The notes beneath the pieces are model-generated. The model saw only the letters and a list, made by a program, of their open reading frames with translations. It had not been told where the DNA came from and made no database searches. From contig VZTI01004088.1 in assembly GCA_013397865.1 (NCBI GenBank), positions 2,588,176 through 2,652,175 of the forward strand: a stretch of DNA of 64,000 nucleotides. Reading direction: 5' to 3'. How positions within the stretch are numbered: the stretch's first letter is position 1; each line of letters starts with the position of its first letter. The position numbers and the translations under genes were made by a program. Source of the stretch: Struthidea cinerea (taxonomy: Eukaryota; Chordata; Aves; Passeriformes; Corcoracidae). Shown in pieces: positions 24,740-36,997 of the stretch.

Positions 24740-27700
24740 TATCAGTTATACTGTGGAACTGAAAAAATGGGGAAAAACCTAAGTGTGTTCAGAACTAGAA
24801 AATCACAGCAGGTGTCAATATTTTCCAGTCTTCAGGCATGTAACATCAACATTTCAAGCTTCTCCATCAAGTGTTTAATTATAGTCTCCTTAGGTTCCTT
24901 AGGAATTGTCTGCACAGCATACAGCAGAGTACAAAAGCCGGAAACCATTGGGAGATTTGGTGCTTTACTAAAAGGGGAAGCAGAGAACATGCCAAGTTTC
25001 TTGTGAAAAAAGATGATCGTGCCTTGCGTAATGCTGTGAAGGGATGGCTGTGACCCTGACAGTGGTTAGGCTATCACAGCTTTTGAAAGTGCCAGGGAGC
25101 CACATCCAACACGACAGGATAGCAGCAAAGAGCACGTGGCAGTAAGCCTACCTCACTCATGCAAAAATATGCCACTACCGCTACTTGATTTTGCAGACCA
25201 CTTTCATACAAATACACAGAAGAGGGAGGCATCCTGTCTACTCTGTTCACCTGAGAGCAACAAGTTCAGGCTTCCAGGCAGGAACAGGCAGTTGTGAACA
25301 GAGAGGAAACAAAGTCTAACAGAACTCATTTCCCGCTGAACTCACAGCTTACTGCTCCTTCTAAATGAGATATTGAGGACATGACTTTGGTTCACAGCAC
25401 TTAATACTGTCATTACAGACTTCAGGGGCTGCTCTAACTAAATGCACCCTTGTGGAACCAAACTCCTCCATTTCCTTCTGATAGCCCTGTTCGGGGCACA
25501 AGGACACAGGCTTTACACTCCAGCAGACTCATGGAAGGTATCATTCCAAGACTGATCAATGAGGAAACCACAAAACCAGAAATGCCCCTTCTTTCCCAAC
25601 AAACCCTCATCATTCACCTGCATTTTTCTAGGGGGAGGCTGGTGAAGAAGGCAAGCACCCTCCCACAGTTCAGGGCCCAACAGAATGCTTGCGACATTCA
25701 CACTTATTCAATCATAAGCAAGCCATGACAGTACAGCAATTAGCATGTGGATGTGCCACTGGAACAACCAGTGGGAAACCAATGCAACCACCTTGCTGGA
25801 GGAGCTGGAAGCTTAATCTTCCTGTGGCGTCAGGACTGAATCCTACTGTAAAGGAAAGCAGAGGTAGGCCTTCTTCCTAGGTGCATTCAACCTTGTGGCC
25901 ATGGAAGGCAAACATAGTGAGAACCCAAGGAGGATGGCACTGCCACAGCCTCTGCTGGCCAACACAAAGCAGAAGACATGTCTGAGCCAGGCATGCTCAG
26001 GGCACAGAGCTGATATCTCGGCATCTTTTGAAACTGTAGCTCTTCTACACTGTGTACTTCATTCAGCTCATATTCTTCACCATGAGGCTGAGCTAGATGC
26101 TTATTTGAATTTGCTTTCGAATCTGCCGGATGACCCCTGCCCTGTATACCATGAAACAGTAATTATGTTCATTTTGGCAATAGTTATTGGTGATTGAAAT
26201 AAGTACCCAGTCTTCAATGCCTGTTTCTTAAGTCTGCTCGAGTAAGAGAATATTCTATAAACATATCCCTGCCAACGAACCAATACATTCATGTTTTTTT
26301 TCCCTAATACTGATATACTTTCATAGCTTTTCCCCATAAATATTTTGCAAGATTATCTCAGACAAGAAGAAATTAATTTTCTGTATGAAAGGCAAATAGC
26401 AGGACAGATGTTCATGTAGCACTGTGAAAAAATGAAGCATTTCAAACACGTAGTTGCCAACTGGGAAATTATCAGTTCTTCATTAGCAAGAATTTGAGTT
26501 AGGTATGAATGAAATTACCAATCTTTCCTCTCCCCTTTCTGTTTATCCTACTAAGCAGGAAATCCCAGAGACCACATTTAATAATGTATCTTTCTAAGAA
26601 GTGACTTTAGATTTCCAAAGGATTTTCATTTATTACAGTTCATGATCACTTCCGCAAGTTCCTCTACTCATTTTACTTCAGCTTCTCTCAAAAAATACCC
26701 AAGGATTTTAATTTCATTTCATTTTTAACCTTTGCATCCCATTTCAAAAGCACTTATATTCTGCAGCATGAGCCTAATCATTATGTTCTGCCTTACACAG
26801 AGCTGCCAAAATCCAGGGTTAAACTGCAGTCAGCCAAAGTTCAGACCATTTTTTCAGGAGAACACAGCCCAGGACTGTCTCAAAAGTTGCTCCTCAGCAC
26901 AAGGTGGGATCCCCAGAGGCAGCATCCCACCTCATCCAGCAGGTACAACCTGCAGGCACCAGTACCAACATTTTTAAAGTAATTTCACATGTATTTCATT
27001 CCAGCTTCTCATCAGAGAAGCCTGGAAAAATGTCAGCTGTCTTTTTACTTGAACACCTGTCTGACTGCAATATGACCAATAGAGGGAACAACAGGGGACA
27101 GGACTTAAACACCATATCAAACAAACCAGCTTTAGGTTTGCTAGTCTTTTTAAGAGACCAAAAAGATTCATCCAACCAGGATCAGGAAGGTGTTTTTGTT
27201 CCCCAGGATAAAACTAATCCTTTGCATTACCAGGTTGGTGAAGCCCTGTGGTGTTTCCAAAAAGTGGAAACTCAGATGTGTATTTGTAGTGATGGGGTAC
27301 GAGTTCACACTCTCCCATGAAAACTGTTCCTAGTATTCACTTTGTTTCTCTGTATTTTATTTTTCCTTTAGGTTCATACCCTCCCTTTTCTTTTGGTCTT
27401 TGCCAAGGAGATCTTCAGCATCCTTTACTGAAGGAGACTTTTTTCCAGTATCAGGACAATGCCAGATCATAATGGCACAAATCAGCAGAGAGAAAGGCTA
27501 GTGGCAGGTGTCCAGCAAAGAGTATAAAACCACAAAAGCTTACAAGGATGTTGTCCCTGTCATAGCCCCTTGCAGCAGCCCTTTAGGGACTTCTTCAGGG
27601 AAGTAAATGGTTTATCTGCTCTCAACAGGTTTTTCTGACATGAATTTATTTGCTTTTTTGAACGCACACAAATCAGCGTTCACACCACTCTGTGGCACTG

Positions 27701-30700
27701 AATTTCCTTGTTTAGCTATGCAGTGTAGGACAGTGAAAATGTTGGGGGTTTTTTTCAAGCTTACCACCTACTACTTTCATATTTACCAGAAGAAACAACA
27801 CATTGCTGTTCCCATTCATCATCAGCATGCTGCTCCCGATTCACACAGGCCTCCATTGTGCTCCCTCCCCTCTCAGCTGCTTCAAGAAGTTTTGAACTCT
27901 GCATTTCAGTTTGATTAAATCCTTTGCCAGTGAAGCTGCTGTACTGGGGATGGAAAAGAAAGGGTCTGGCCACTATAATGAAGCATTTCAGTAACACAGT
28001 GCAAGTTTCTGTCAAAAAATCTTAGACTTTTGCCTGCAAAGACTTGTGCTGAGTCTAGAGCAGAGATTCTTTACACCACAGGCAATCAAATAATTTTGTA
28101 TTCAATGTGGAAGATTTGGAGAAAAAACAAAAACCATACTTCTGTAAGCTTGCTTTGGGACTTTAGATTATTTAGGTTGTATTTCAATGTACCAGGTTAT
28201 TATGCAGTCTTTGTGAGGTTAAAACAGCCACTTACTGAAACAAAACGAGATACTTTGTTGGAAGAGGTCGGTGAAACGCATGAGAATACTATGCTTGTAG
28301 ATGCAGGTCAGATTTTGAACATAGTTTCCTACACAAAGTCCCTACCTCTCATATTAAAGTGCCCTAAAACAAAAAAATGTAGTTATTAAGAACTAGAAAC
28401 TGCTCTAAAAAGAATATGAAATAATTAAAAAATAGCTCTTAATTTAGATTTTCTTAACTCAGAAGGGAACGCATTTCGGCAGTTATAATGAAGCCGGTAA
28501 AATGCGCTTACGCAGTTACAGAGCATTAAACATACCACATTCCTTTTGTGTGACTTAGAAAACTAATCAGAGGTCACCATCAAAGAGATATTATGTAATA
28601 TCTATGCAGCTAAGTCAGGTTGTAAATCCTCCCACTCTTGTGTTCAGAAGGAGGGAGAAGAGTCTTGCTCCAACAAAACCACTGCAGGCCCAACTCAGAA
28701 TTTGGTAGCGCTGGTCAGACTCTGACTTTCATCCACAATTGCATCTAGATATGAATTTGCAAAGACTAGCATGCAGGTAGGTAGGGCACACTATTCAAGT
28801 GAGATGCCTGCAGGGAATCAGCTTGCTTAACGCCATCCCAACCCAAATACACCACATATACCCTTGCCCCCACCAAAAAACACCTACCTAATTTAAAATT
28901 TAAAATGCCATGTTATACATGTTCTGTTCATTCTCAGACTGAGAATATAGACAATAACATATAGCTGGAAATAAGCTTTAATTTTAGGTTAACTTTAAAT
29001 CAAGAATCAGATTTTGTAGCTGGATTAGGTTGGGGTTTTTGTATTTGCTTTGTAGCAGTAGATGTGTCTGGTGTGCAGCTCAGCTCGAAGAGTTAAGAAA
29101 GATGCTCAGATGCTCGTTTTGAATCCAGAAAACTCCATACAACTCTCCCCCCTACCAGAAGAGATGTGTTCAGCTGATTACACAGGCATCCCTAGTCCCT
29201 GCAGCGTGAAAGGAATCAGATCTGAGTAGCACCCTTCTATAGCCCATCTTCTTCCTTTTACCCTGAAAAGGGGTAAATTCAGAGGCTGCTATGACTCTGA
29301 GCTAGCACATACTTACCAGTGAGGGCTACCCCATTACTCGGAAAAGATACAGTCTGGAAGAAATGTGTGTTTCTCCTGCAGGATGCAATGCCCGTGGCTA
29401 GGTACAAGTGTGACACAGAAATAACCTGTTCCCTGCAAAGCAACACACAGCACGCTCTGCACAGTGAGCAGAGGCAACTAGTGCTGCTTTAGGCCTTGCT
29501 GCCTGCAGCCAAGCACGGTATTTCAGGGCACTGTGAGACTGAAAATCAGAGCAAACAGATGTCTCTAATCTTGGTAATAGCACTTGAATCAGTAATTACA
29601 TCAGACTCAGGAGAGTAGTTCACAGGGTGATGGTGAGAATTTGGTTGATGGGCATTTTCCCATTAAGAAAAAACCTTCAGTAAGGACATCATCATTATGT
29701 ACCATAAAGGTCAGTACTGGCAAAAGACACTTCAGGAAGCCCTGTGACAAATGGCAGACTTGTCCCAATATTAATCTTATCCAGCCATCAGCTGGAGATG
29801 TCTCAAATGGTAAATGTAATAGAAAAAATAACAAATAAACCCTATTTTAGAAACAGCAGTTCTCTGGTCAACTCAGTCTACCAAAGTTTAGCTGCAGCCC
29901 TTCACAGACACATCTATTAAATTAATTAAAATACAAATATACAGTCTGGTTTGAGCTCCATTCGGTGTCATACTGCCAGCCCACGGACTTTTACTCCCCT
30001 ACATCAAACTCTGACTTTAGTATATGTAATACTTCATTTTGAGCAAACAAGTCTTCCCACAGGATAAGGATCACTACATTAAATTATCATTAATTTTAAT
30101 TACCATATCTCAACTCTGGATATGCTGCCCAGCCCTAAAGACATGTTTTGTTTCAAACTACAAAGCAGTGTCACTCTTCTGTACTGTGTTTAAAAGCCAT
30201 GGCATTTATTTAACCCTTATGACAATCAGTATAAAGGAGAAAGTTAAATCGCACCACTGAAATGGTAAACACCAAGCTCCCAGCAGTGCTAATCTTTCTC
30301 TGATCCCTTCTTCCAAGAGGCTGCTCCTTACAATCTGATCAAACTTGAAAGCCCACAACTACTTCTGGACATTAGCTGGTGAAGCAGAAAAGAGGAGAGT
30401 GAGTTAAGGTGGACAGTGAGTGTAAGAAAAGTGTTTCATTGTACAAATTTCTTCACACTCAATCCCTGTGGCTCTTCTTATTAAATGTGTTTTATATTAC
30501 TTGAATGACTACCTGTACCAAATTTCCATAACCCCTCTTCAGTCAACAAAAGCCCAGCACTGACACTGGCCTTAATTTAAGACTAAGAAAAAAGAAGATG
30601 GAGGAGAATAGGTAGCCAGAGGTCCCACCAGATCTCTTGGACCATTTACATCATATAAAACACTTGAGATTTTTACTTCACTTGAGGCAAATTGAATAGT

Positions 30701-33180
30701 GAAGGGCTCTAGGGAGAAAAGAATAGGACACTGCAATTTTTGAAATGTTGAGAGATGAGGAGAGGGGAAGAAAACTACTGCTTTAGGTTCTGGCTACTTT
30801 TGGAGACATTGGGATCTGAAGCCTAAATATTACCTCTTTTCGTTATTCTTGCTTGTCAAAAGTATTCTGCAATGGTGAGAAAAACATCTCTGTCTGAATT
30901 ACTAAAAATCAAAAGCCTGGGCATTAGACCGGGTACAGAGTAAGTGCAGATCTCCTGCTGGTACGGAAGGACACATGCATGTTGTGTATTTACTCTGGTA
31001 ACAGTCTTACCCCAGACAACCTGTACACAGAAATCTGTGGTTAGGTACTCCAACTCAGGTACACTCCATCTACTTTCTGTTAAGACACAGATTAAAACTA
31101 ACCCCCAAAATTTTATTAAACACTATCAGTCCATCAAGGCTTGTGCTATAATGCTCACAATACTTTTAAGCTGGCAAATACTGAGCAGGTCAGAAATCCT
31201 CCCCCGGGGGGCCCTGGCACCACTAAGAGTTAATAAAATGGGAAGGGAAAAATGAGCACACATTTCCAGATGCTTACAAGACAAACAGTACCTGTCAAGC
31301 TCCACACCCAGATTTAGCATGTGGATAAGGCAACTGCATTCACATACTGGAACATTTTGTTGGGTGTTTTTCCTAAGAACAAGCACTCTCCAGTGGAATT
31401 CATGCTCTAGTCTTGTACATGTGTAAAACCTAGCGTTAAGTGGCCTTAGGTTCTCTTGCAAATAACCTTGTTTGATGCTTGCACCCATTGAACTAGAGGA
31501 GATATTCTCTAACCATGTTTTTTTCTCACTAGATGAGAAGAGAGCTGCAGTATAAGAGCTGCTTCCAGCACTGATGTCACCTGGAACTGAAGATAAACAA
31601 TCACAAACTGCTTCATCTGTTCTTGGTATCCTCTTTTAGTATGTTACTTGATATGGATAGAGAAAGCAGATTTTTAAAAAAAAAATCTTTTTCACTGTTT
31701 ATTCTCCTAAAGGTCTAACTGCTTCCTGTCATGTCCTGGCAGGAAAATTCTCATGTTTCAGTATCTGTTCTCTCACTATTTTGTAATAACTCGCATTAAG
31801 TTATAGCAAATACTCTGTAGAATAGGTTTTAAATAGCCCCACAAAAAACCTCAAACTCCCTAAATATTAATTACTGACTTCTTTCGCAATATCCTTTTCA
31901 AAAACAGTGTAATTAATTCTCATGGTTATTAATGCAACCCCACTACACTGCTTCAATTTCCTATTCTTCTCAATCTACCTTCTCTCACTCATGTTCCCTG
32001 TCTGCTTTTTAAGGGAAACAGATGAGTATCCTCCTGGAAAAGATCCCTGCTCAATCTTACATTCATGGATCATGTAGCCAGAATGAAAAAAGGGAGGCAG
32101 AGAAATGAGAGAACAACAAAAGGTCAGAAAACTGAAATTCTTTCACAACAACATTCTACATCAAAAGGCAGTGAACTCACAGATCTGACCCACAAATGTT
32201 AGTTAGAATCAAAGCAGCTGGACGAGAACTGCTGGAGGTAAACCAGGATGACCTGAGTAATTCCACTGACCATTCATCTTCCACTTGCAACACAACAAAT
32301 TACCCCTACTGCATCCAGAACAGGGGTAACTCAAAGCAGAGCTAAGCACAATTCTTATCTCATGTAGAGAAATGAGATCTGGGACCCACAAAAAATGACA
32401 TACTTTTAAAGTGAACACTACAGTCCAGCTGCTGCTTAAAATCTCTCCATGTTCCTTTCCACTTCAGGGCTCTAGCATAACAAAGGCCTTGCAGGGGTCC
32501 TGGGGAGCAGGCAGGCTGGCCTTTCCATGGACAGAAGGAGCTGGGCACCAAAACCCATCCACTCTTCATGGGAGACAGGTCTCTCTCCCCCAGAGCTGTC
32601 TGAGCATTCTACCTTGTTGTTCTGTATGCTGTAATTTTCTGCACTTTCAAGGTTTATTTCGAGGTCTGAATTACGTTCTACAGAATTTGGCTGTTCCTAA
32701 TAGGTCTAACAAACTGCAATTTTGTTTCTTTGCAGGAACAAATTTCACAGCAGTTCCTAGTACAATGATTTCATAATCTTATTTTTGAATGTGAAGCAGG
32801 ATGTGCAGGAATAAACTAGAAGGCATGAAGGCGATGGATCGGGCTGAGGGACTGGTAGGCTGGGCACCAATGACATCCATCACTTGACAGAAGAACCTAA
32901 GGAGAATTAAGTCAAAATATTTTCTTCCTAATTAAATCAATCCTGAGATTCCAGTAAGAATTTTTGACATATGCTTGCTACTTACACTCTTTCAGAGCTC
33001 AACTGCAGCACTTGCTCCCATCTCAAATTTCACTTCAGTTTGCTTAGTACAAGCTTGCACCTTCACTGTTTTGATCTCTGCTTTGCTATACTAATACCTG
33101 CAAGTTATATGTGATATCCTAGGAGTTGCTTTTCGTAACTGCCACCTGTCCAAATAACCCCCCTCCAGCACCAATCTTCT

Positions 33181-33570
33181 TTCATGGCATCACAGAATGC
33201 TTTAGGTTGGAGGGGACCATCATCTAGTTCCAATGCCCCTGTCGTGGGCAGGGATGCCTTCCACTACACCACGTTACTCAGAGCCCCATCCATCCTGGTC
33301 TTGAATACTTCCAAGGATAAGCAGCCCACAATCTCTCTGGACAGCCTGTTCCAGTGCCTCACCACCCTCACAGTGAAAAGTTTCTTCCTATTATCTAATC
33401 TAAACCTACCCTCCCTCAGCTTAAGGCCATTCTTATCCTATCAGTACATGCCCTTGTGAAAACTCCATCTCTAGCCTTCGAAGCCCCCTTTACATACTGA
33501 AAAGCTCCTGTAAGGTCTTTCTTTTTTTTTAAGTTCAAATCCATTTGGACTTTGCTTGCCAGGCTGAAGA
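33181..33570 (-). mobile_element. CR1 LINE 3' fragment, minus orientation
   Basis: Minus-strand CR1: CATCACAGAATGCTTTAGG at the 3' end, CAGCCTGTTCCAGTGCCTCA in the middle, and a degenerate RT C-terminal tail (FQYVKGASK, FTRACTDR) on the minus strand up to about 33520. A ten-base T run interrupts it near 33525. Similarity resumes weakly (CCAGGCTGAAGAA), so the exact 5' boundary is uncertain. Confidence 0.85.
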
Positions 33571-35619
33571 ATGCTGCCTTGTATACCATCAGTTCATCTA
33601 TACTTTTTCCCCTCCTGTTTATAAAATGCACTTTCTTCCAATAACTATCAACAACCAGGACTTTCACACTACTCAGTGTTTTAGTTTTATAGTCTCAAAC
33701 ATTTCTACAAAATGGCTGTGAAATCCAGCATTCCACCCTATGCTTCTACTCATATAACAATGTCAGACTATTAAGATATTTAAGTTAAACCTTTTCAAGA
33801 TGTGCAACTGTAAAGGTGCAGTACCAGCCCTTCACATTTCACAGCTGACTGTGAAGAATTAAGGAGGATTCTCCTCAGTGCTCTTCAGCTTTGTCTAGAT
33901 ACTGGAAAAATGACAAACTAGGCTATGAAATGATTGAAATGCTACTATAAAAGCAGGATCTAAATAGGTCTAGGAAGTCTCATTCTAATCTGTGTTTTTC
34001 TACTCAATTTTGGTTTGCTCTGAGCAAATCCCTTATGAACTGCATGTCGAGACATTTCTATAATGATCAAGTGAACAAGTATTATTTATGGCAAGATTTA
34101 TATAACTACCTGCATGTGGGAAGCTCAGCACAGTGTATTTTTAGCATCAGATACTGAAGGCTTCAAAATAATGACAAAACCTGAATGTTTAAAGAAACCA
34201 GGTCATAGCTCAGAATTTAGCTTTCACTAAATGCAGTTTCAAAAAGGGTTTCCTCTGTATAGAGTCACAATTAAAAGCTATGTGGACACCATGGAAGCTT
34301 TATCATCTTCCCCTAACATGGTAGGATCATTTGTATTACAGTGGCATTGCAAGACCAGTATTTTGAGCACTGTGCAAAACACACGATAACAGGTGGTGTC
34401 CCCCTCAGAGACGTTTCAAACCAAACAGGACTGATGAAGGACAGGGGTGTGAAATGAAGAAACAAGGAGGTGGAGAGATTAATATCTGCTCAGGCACCAT
34501 CACTAAGTCTTGAAACCGGATCAAGCCTTCCAAGTCCCAGCACAATGCAGTTCTTCAACGAGATTTAACAACTTCAGTGTCTCTCTGTATCTTCTGGCTG
34601 ACACAATACCCTTGCTTTAATTGAGATAATGATAGTGCTGTTCCTAGATTAATACTATGTGCCCTATAGCCACTAAAACCACACGTCAATATGTTGGTCT
34701 TTAGAAGTTGCAGTACATGGTGTATATAGCAAAAAAAATGACACAATCAGAGCACAAAACAGAAAATGTTTTGAAAAGATCAGTTGTTTTTCTCAAGTCA
34801 AAAAAGAAGAGGAAGCCGCCTTACATTTAGGTTTCAAAGAAAAAAGATCTTCCCTGTAAGCCTGAACAAACATTCAGTTCACGTAGATCTACCTTTACAA
34901 AAGGAAAAATTAATTTTTCTATAAGGGCTAACCAAATATGGAAAGTTATTAAAAGAAATTATTTTCGACAAAGTAATATAAAAAACAAAGACTGAATGAG
35001 AGTGCAAAAGGGAAATGGATCAAAACCATCTGCATGTCATGATACACGTCACATTCAATATGAAAGGCATTTGTTTTACTCTTCAGTTCCAGGCAGGCTT
35101 TGACTTTCATTGCAAATAAACAAACACTAACGAACCAATGCAATTCAGTAATGTAAAAGGTCAATAATGCACCTAAAATTCAGTATATTTTTATTTAGGA
35201 GATAAATTTTGTTTAAGGATTCCTTTTAATTCCTAAATCAGAAGGGAAAAATACCCACCCTGATTGTAGGATTACATAGAGAACTATGACACTTTTTTTT
35301 CCCTTAAGATAAAATTCTTGTGGTAAATCTGATATGTAAGTAGGGAAGATAAGACAAGCACTTCAGAGCAGTTTGTGCACATCTAGATGTGATTCTCATG
35401 CAGTGAATGCCTATCATGCTTTGAACCCAGCTCTGCCTCAACACGAGCTGGTTTTCTTTGTGCACATGTTCAGGCTGCAACAAATTGTAGAACAGCCAAT
35501 ACAGACAGAAATTTGTGTTGTTACAAGATGTTACTTCTTTTTGTGGGTAAACCTGTAAACCTGGACTTGAAATTAGATGGGATTCTCAGCTGTTTAAGTA
35601 TCCAGGCTCTTGAGCCATC

Positions 35620-36997
35620 AGCCAGCTGAAAGACGGAGACAGGGAGAAGAATAAAGCCTCTTTAATCCAAGGGAAAATGGTCATCAACCTGCTGCACCAC
35701 TTACAACACACACAAGTCTATGGGGCTGGATGGAATCCACCCTATGGCACAGTGGGAGCTGGTGGAAGAGCTCACCAAACCACTTTCAATCATTTATCAG
35801 CAGTTCTGGCTCACCAGGGAGGTCCCAGACAAATGGAGGCTGGCAAATGGGCTGCCCACCTACAGGAAGGACCAGAAGGAAGATCCAGGGAACTACAGGT
35901 CTGTCAGCCTGACCTGGATGCTGAGGAAAATCACAGAGCTGATAATTTTGGAAAGGTGAACTCTTTTCTGGATAAGAAACTGGCTGGACAGCCAGATCCA
36001 GAGACTGGTGGTGAACGGTGCTGCATCCAGTTGGCATCTGGTCACTAGTGGTGTCCCCCAGGGATCAGTACTGGATGACGTCCTATCCAATATGTTTATT
36101 GATGACCTGGACACAGTGGTTGAGTGTACTCTTAGTAAATTCACAGCCAATACCAAGTTGGGTGGGAGTGTTGATCTCCTGAAGGGCAGGAAGGCTCTGC
36201 AGGGGGATCTGGACAGGGTGGATCCATGGGCCAAGACCAACTGTATGAGGTCAACAAAGCCAAGTGTCAGGTCCTGCATTGGGGTCACTCACAACAACCC
36301 CACAGGGCAAAACAGGCTGGGGGCAGAGTGGCTGGAAAGCTGCCTGGTGGAAAAGGACCTGGGGGTGCTGGTTGACAGCAGCTGAACATGAGCCAGCTGT
36401 GCCCAGGTGGCCAAGAAGGCCAATGGCATCCTGGCCTGGGTCAGCAACAGTGTGGCCAGCAGGACCAGGGCAGTGATTGTCCCCCTGTACTTGGCACTGG
36501 TGAGGCCACATCTTGAATCATGTGTTCCATTCTGGGCCCCTCAGGACAGGAAAGACATGGAGGGGCTGGAACGTGTCCACAGAAGGGCAACAGAGCTGGG
36601 GAAGGGTCTGGAACACGAGTCTCATGAAGAACAGCTGAGGGAGCTGGGGGTGATTAGCCTGGAGAAAAGGAGGCTCAGGGGGAACCTTACCACTCTCTAC
36701 AAATACCTGAAAGGAGGCTGTAGCCAGGTGGGGGTTGGTCTCTTATCCCAAGTAACAACTCATAGGTCAAGAGGCCTCAAATTGCTCCAGGGGAGATTTA
36801 TATTGAATATTAGGAAAAGTTTCATCAATGAAAGCTTGCCAAACATTGGAACAGCCTGCCCAGGGAAGTGGTGGAGTCACCAACCCTTGAGTTATTTAAC
36901 AGACATACAGATATGTCACTTAGGGTCATGGTTTACCATTGGGCCTGGTAGTGCAGGACTAATGGATTCAGTTGTAAGGGTCCTTTCCATGTTTCTA
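35620..36997 (+). mobile_element. CR1 LINE with decayed, internally deleted ORF2 (reverse transcriptase)
   Basis: The longest CR1 copy in the window. In plus-strand frames it gives typical CR1 reverse-transcriptase pieces: ELTKPLSIIYQQFW with KEDPGNYRSVSLT (35759-35930), SGVPQGSVL with LSKFTANTKLGGSVD (36045-36180), EWLESCLVEKDLGVLVDS (to 36385), and the C-terminal region from MAKKANGILAW to about 36890. Between KITELIILER and the WIRNWLD-like segment near 35970, the stretch that should carry the first catalytic aspartate motif is missing. The second catalytic motif, normally FADDT, reads FTANT here. Frameshifts separate the pieces. It is dead and 5'-truncated, and its 3' end is near 36997. 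Confidence 0.93.

Noticed and set aside
35677..36385. Endogenous retrovirus pol fragment
   Set aside because: The reverse-transcriptase pieces have CR1-type motifs (GNYRSVSLT, SGVPQGSVL, EKDLGVLVD) and the element has a CR1 3' end, not LTRs.
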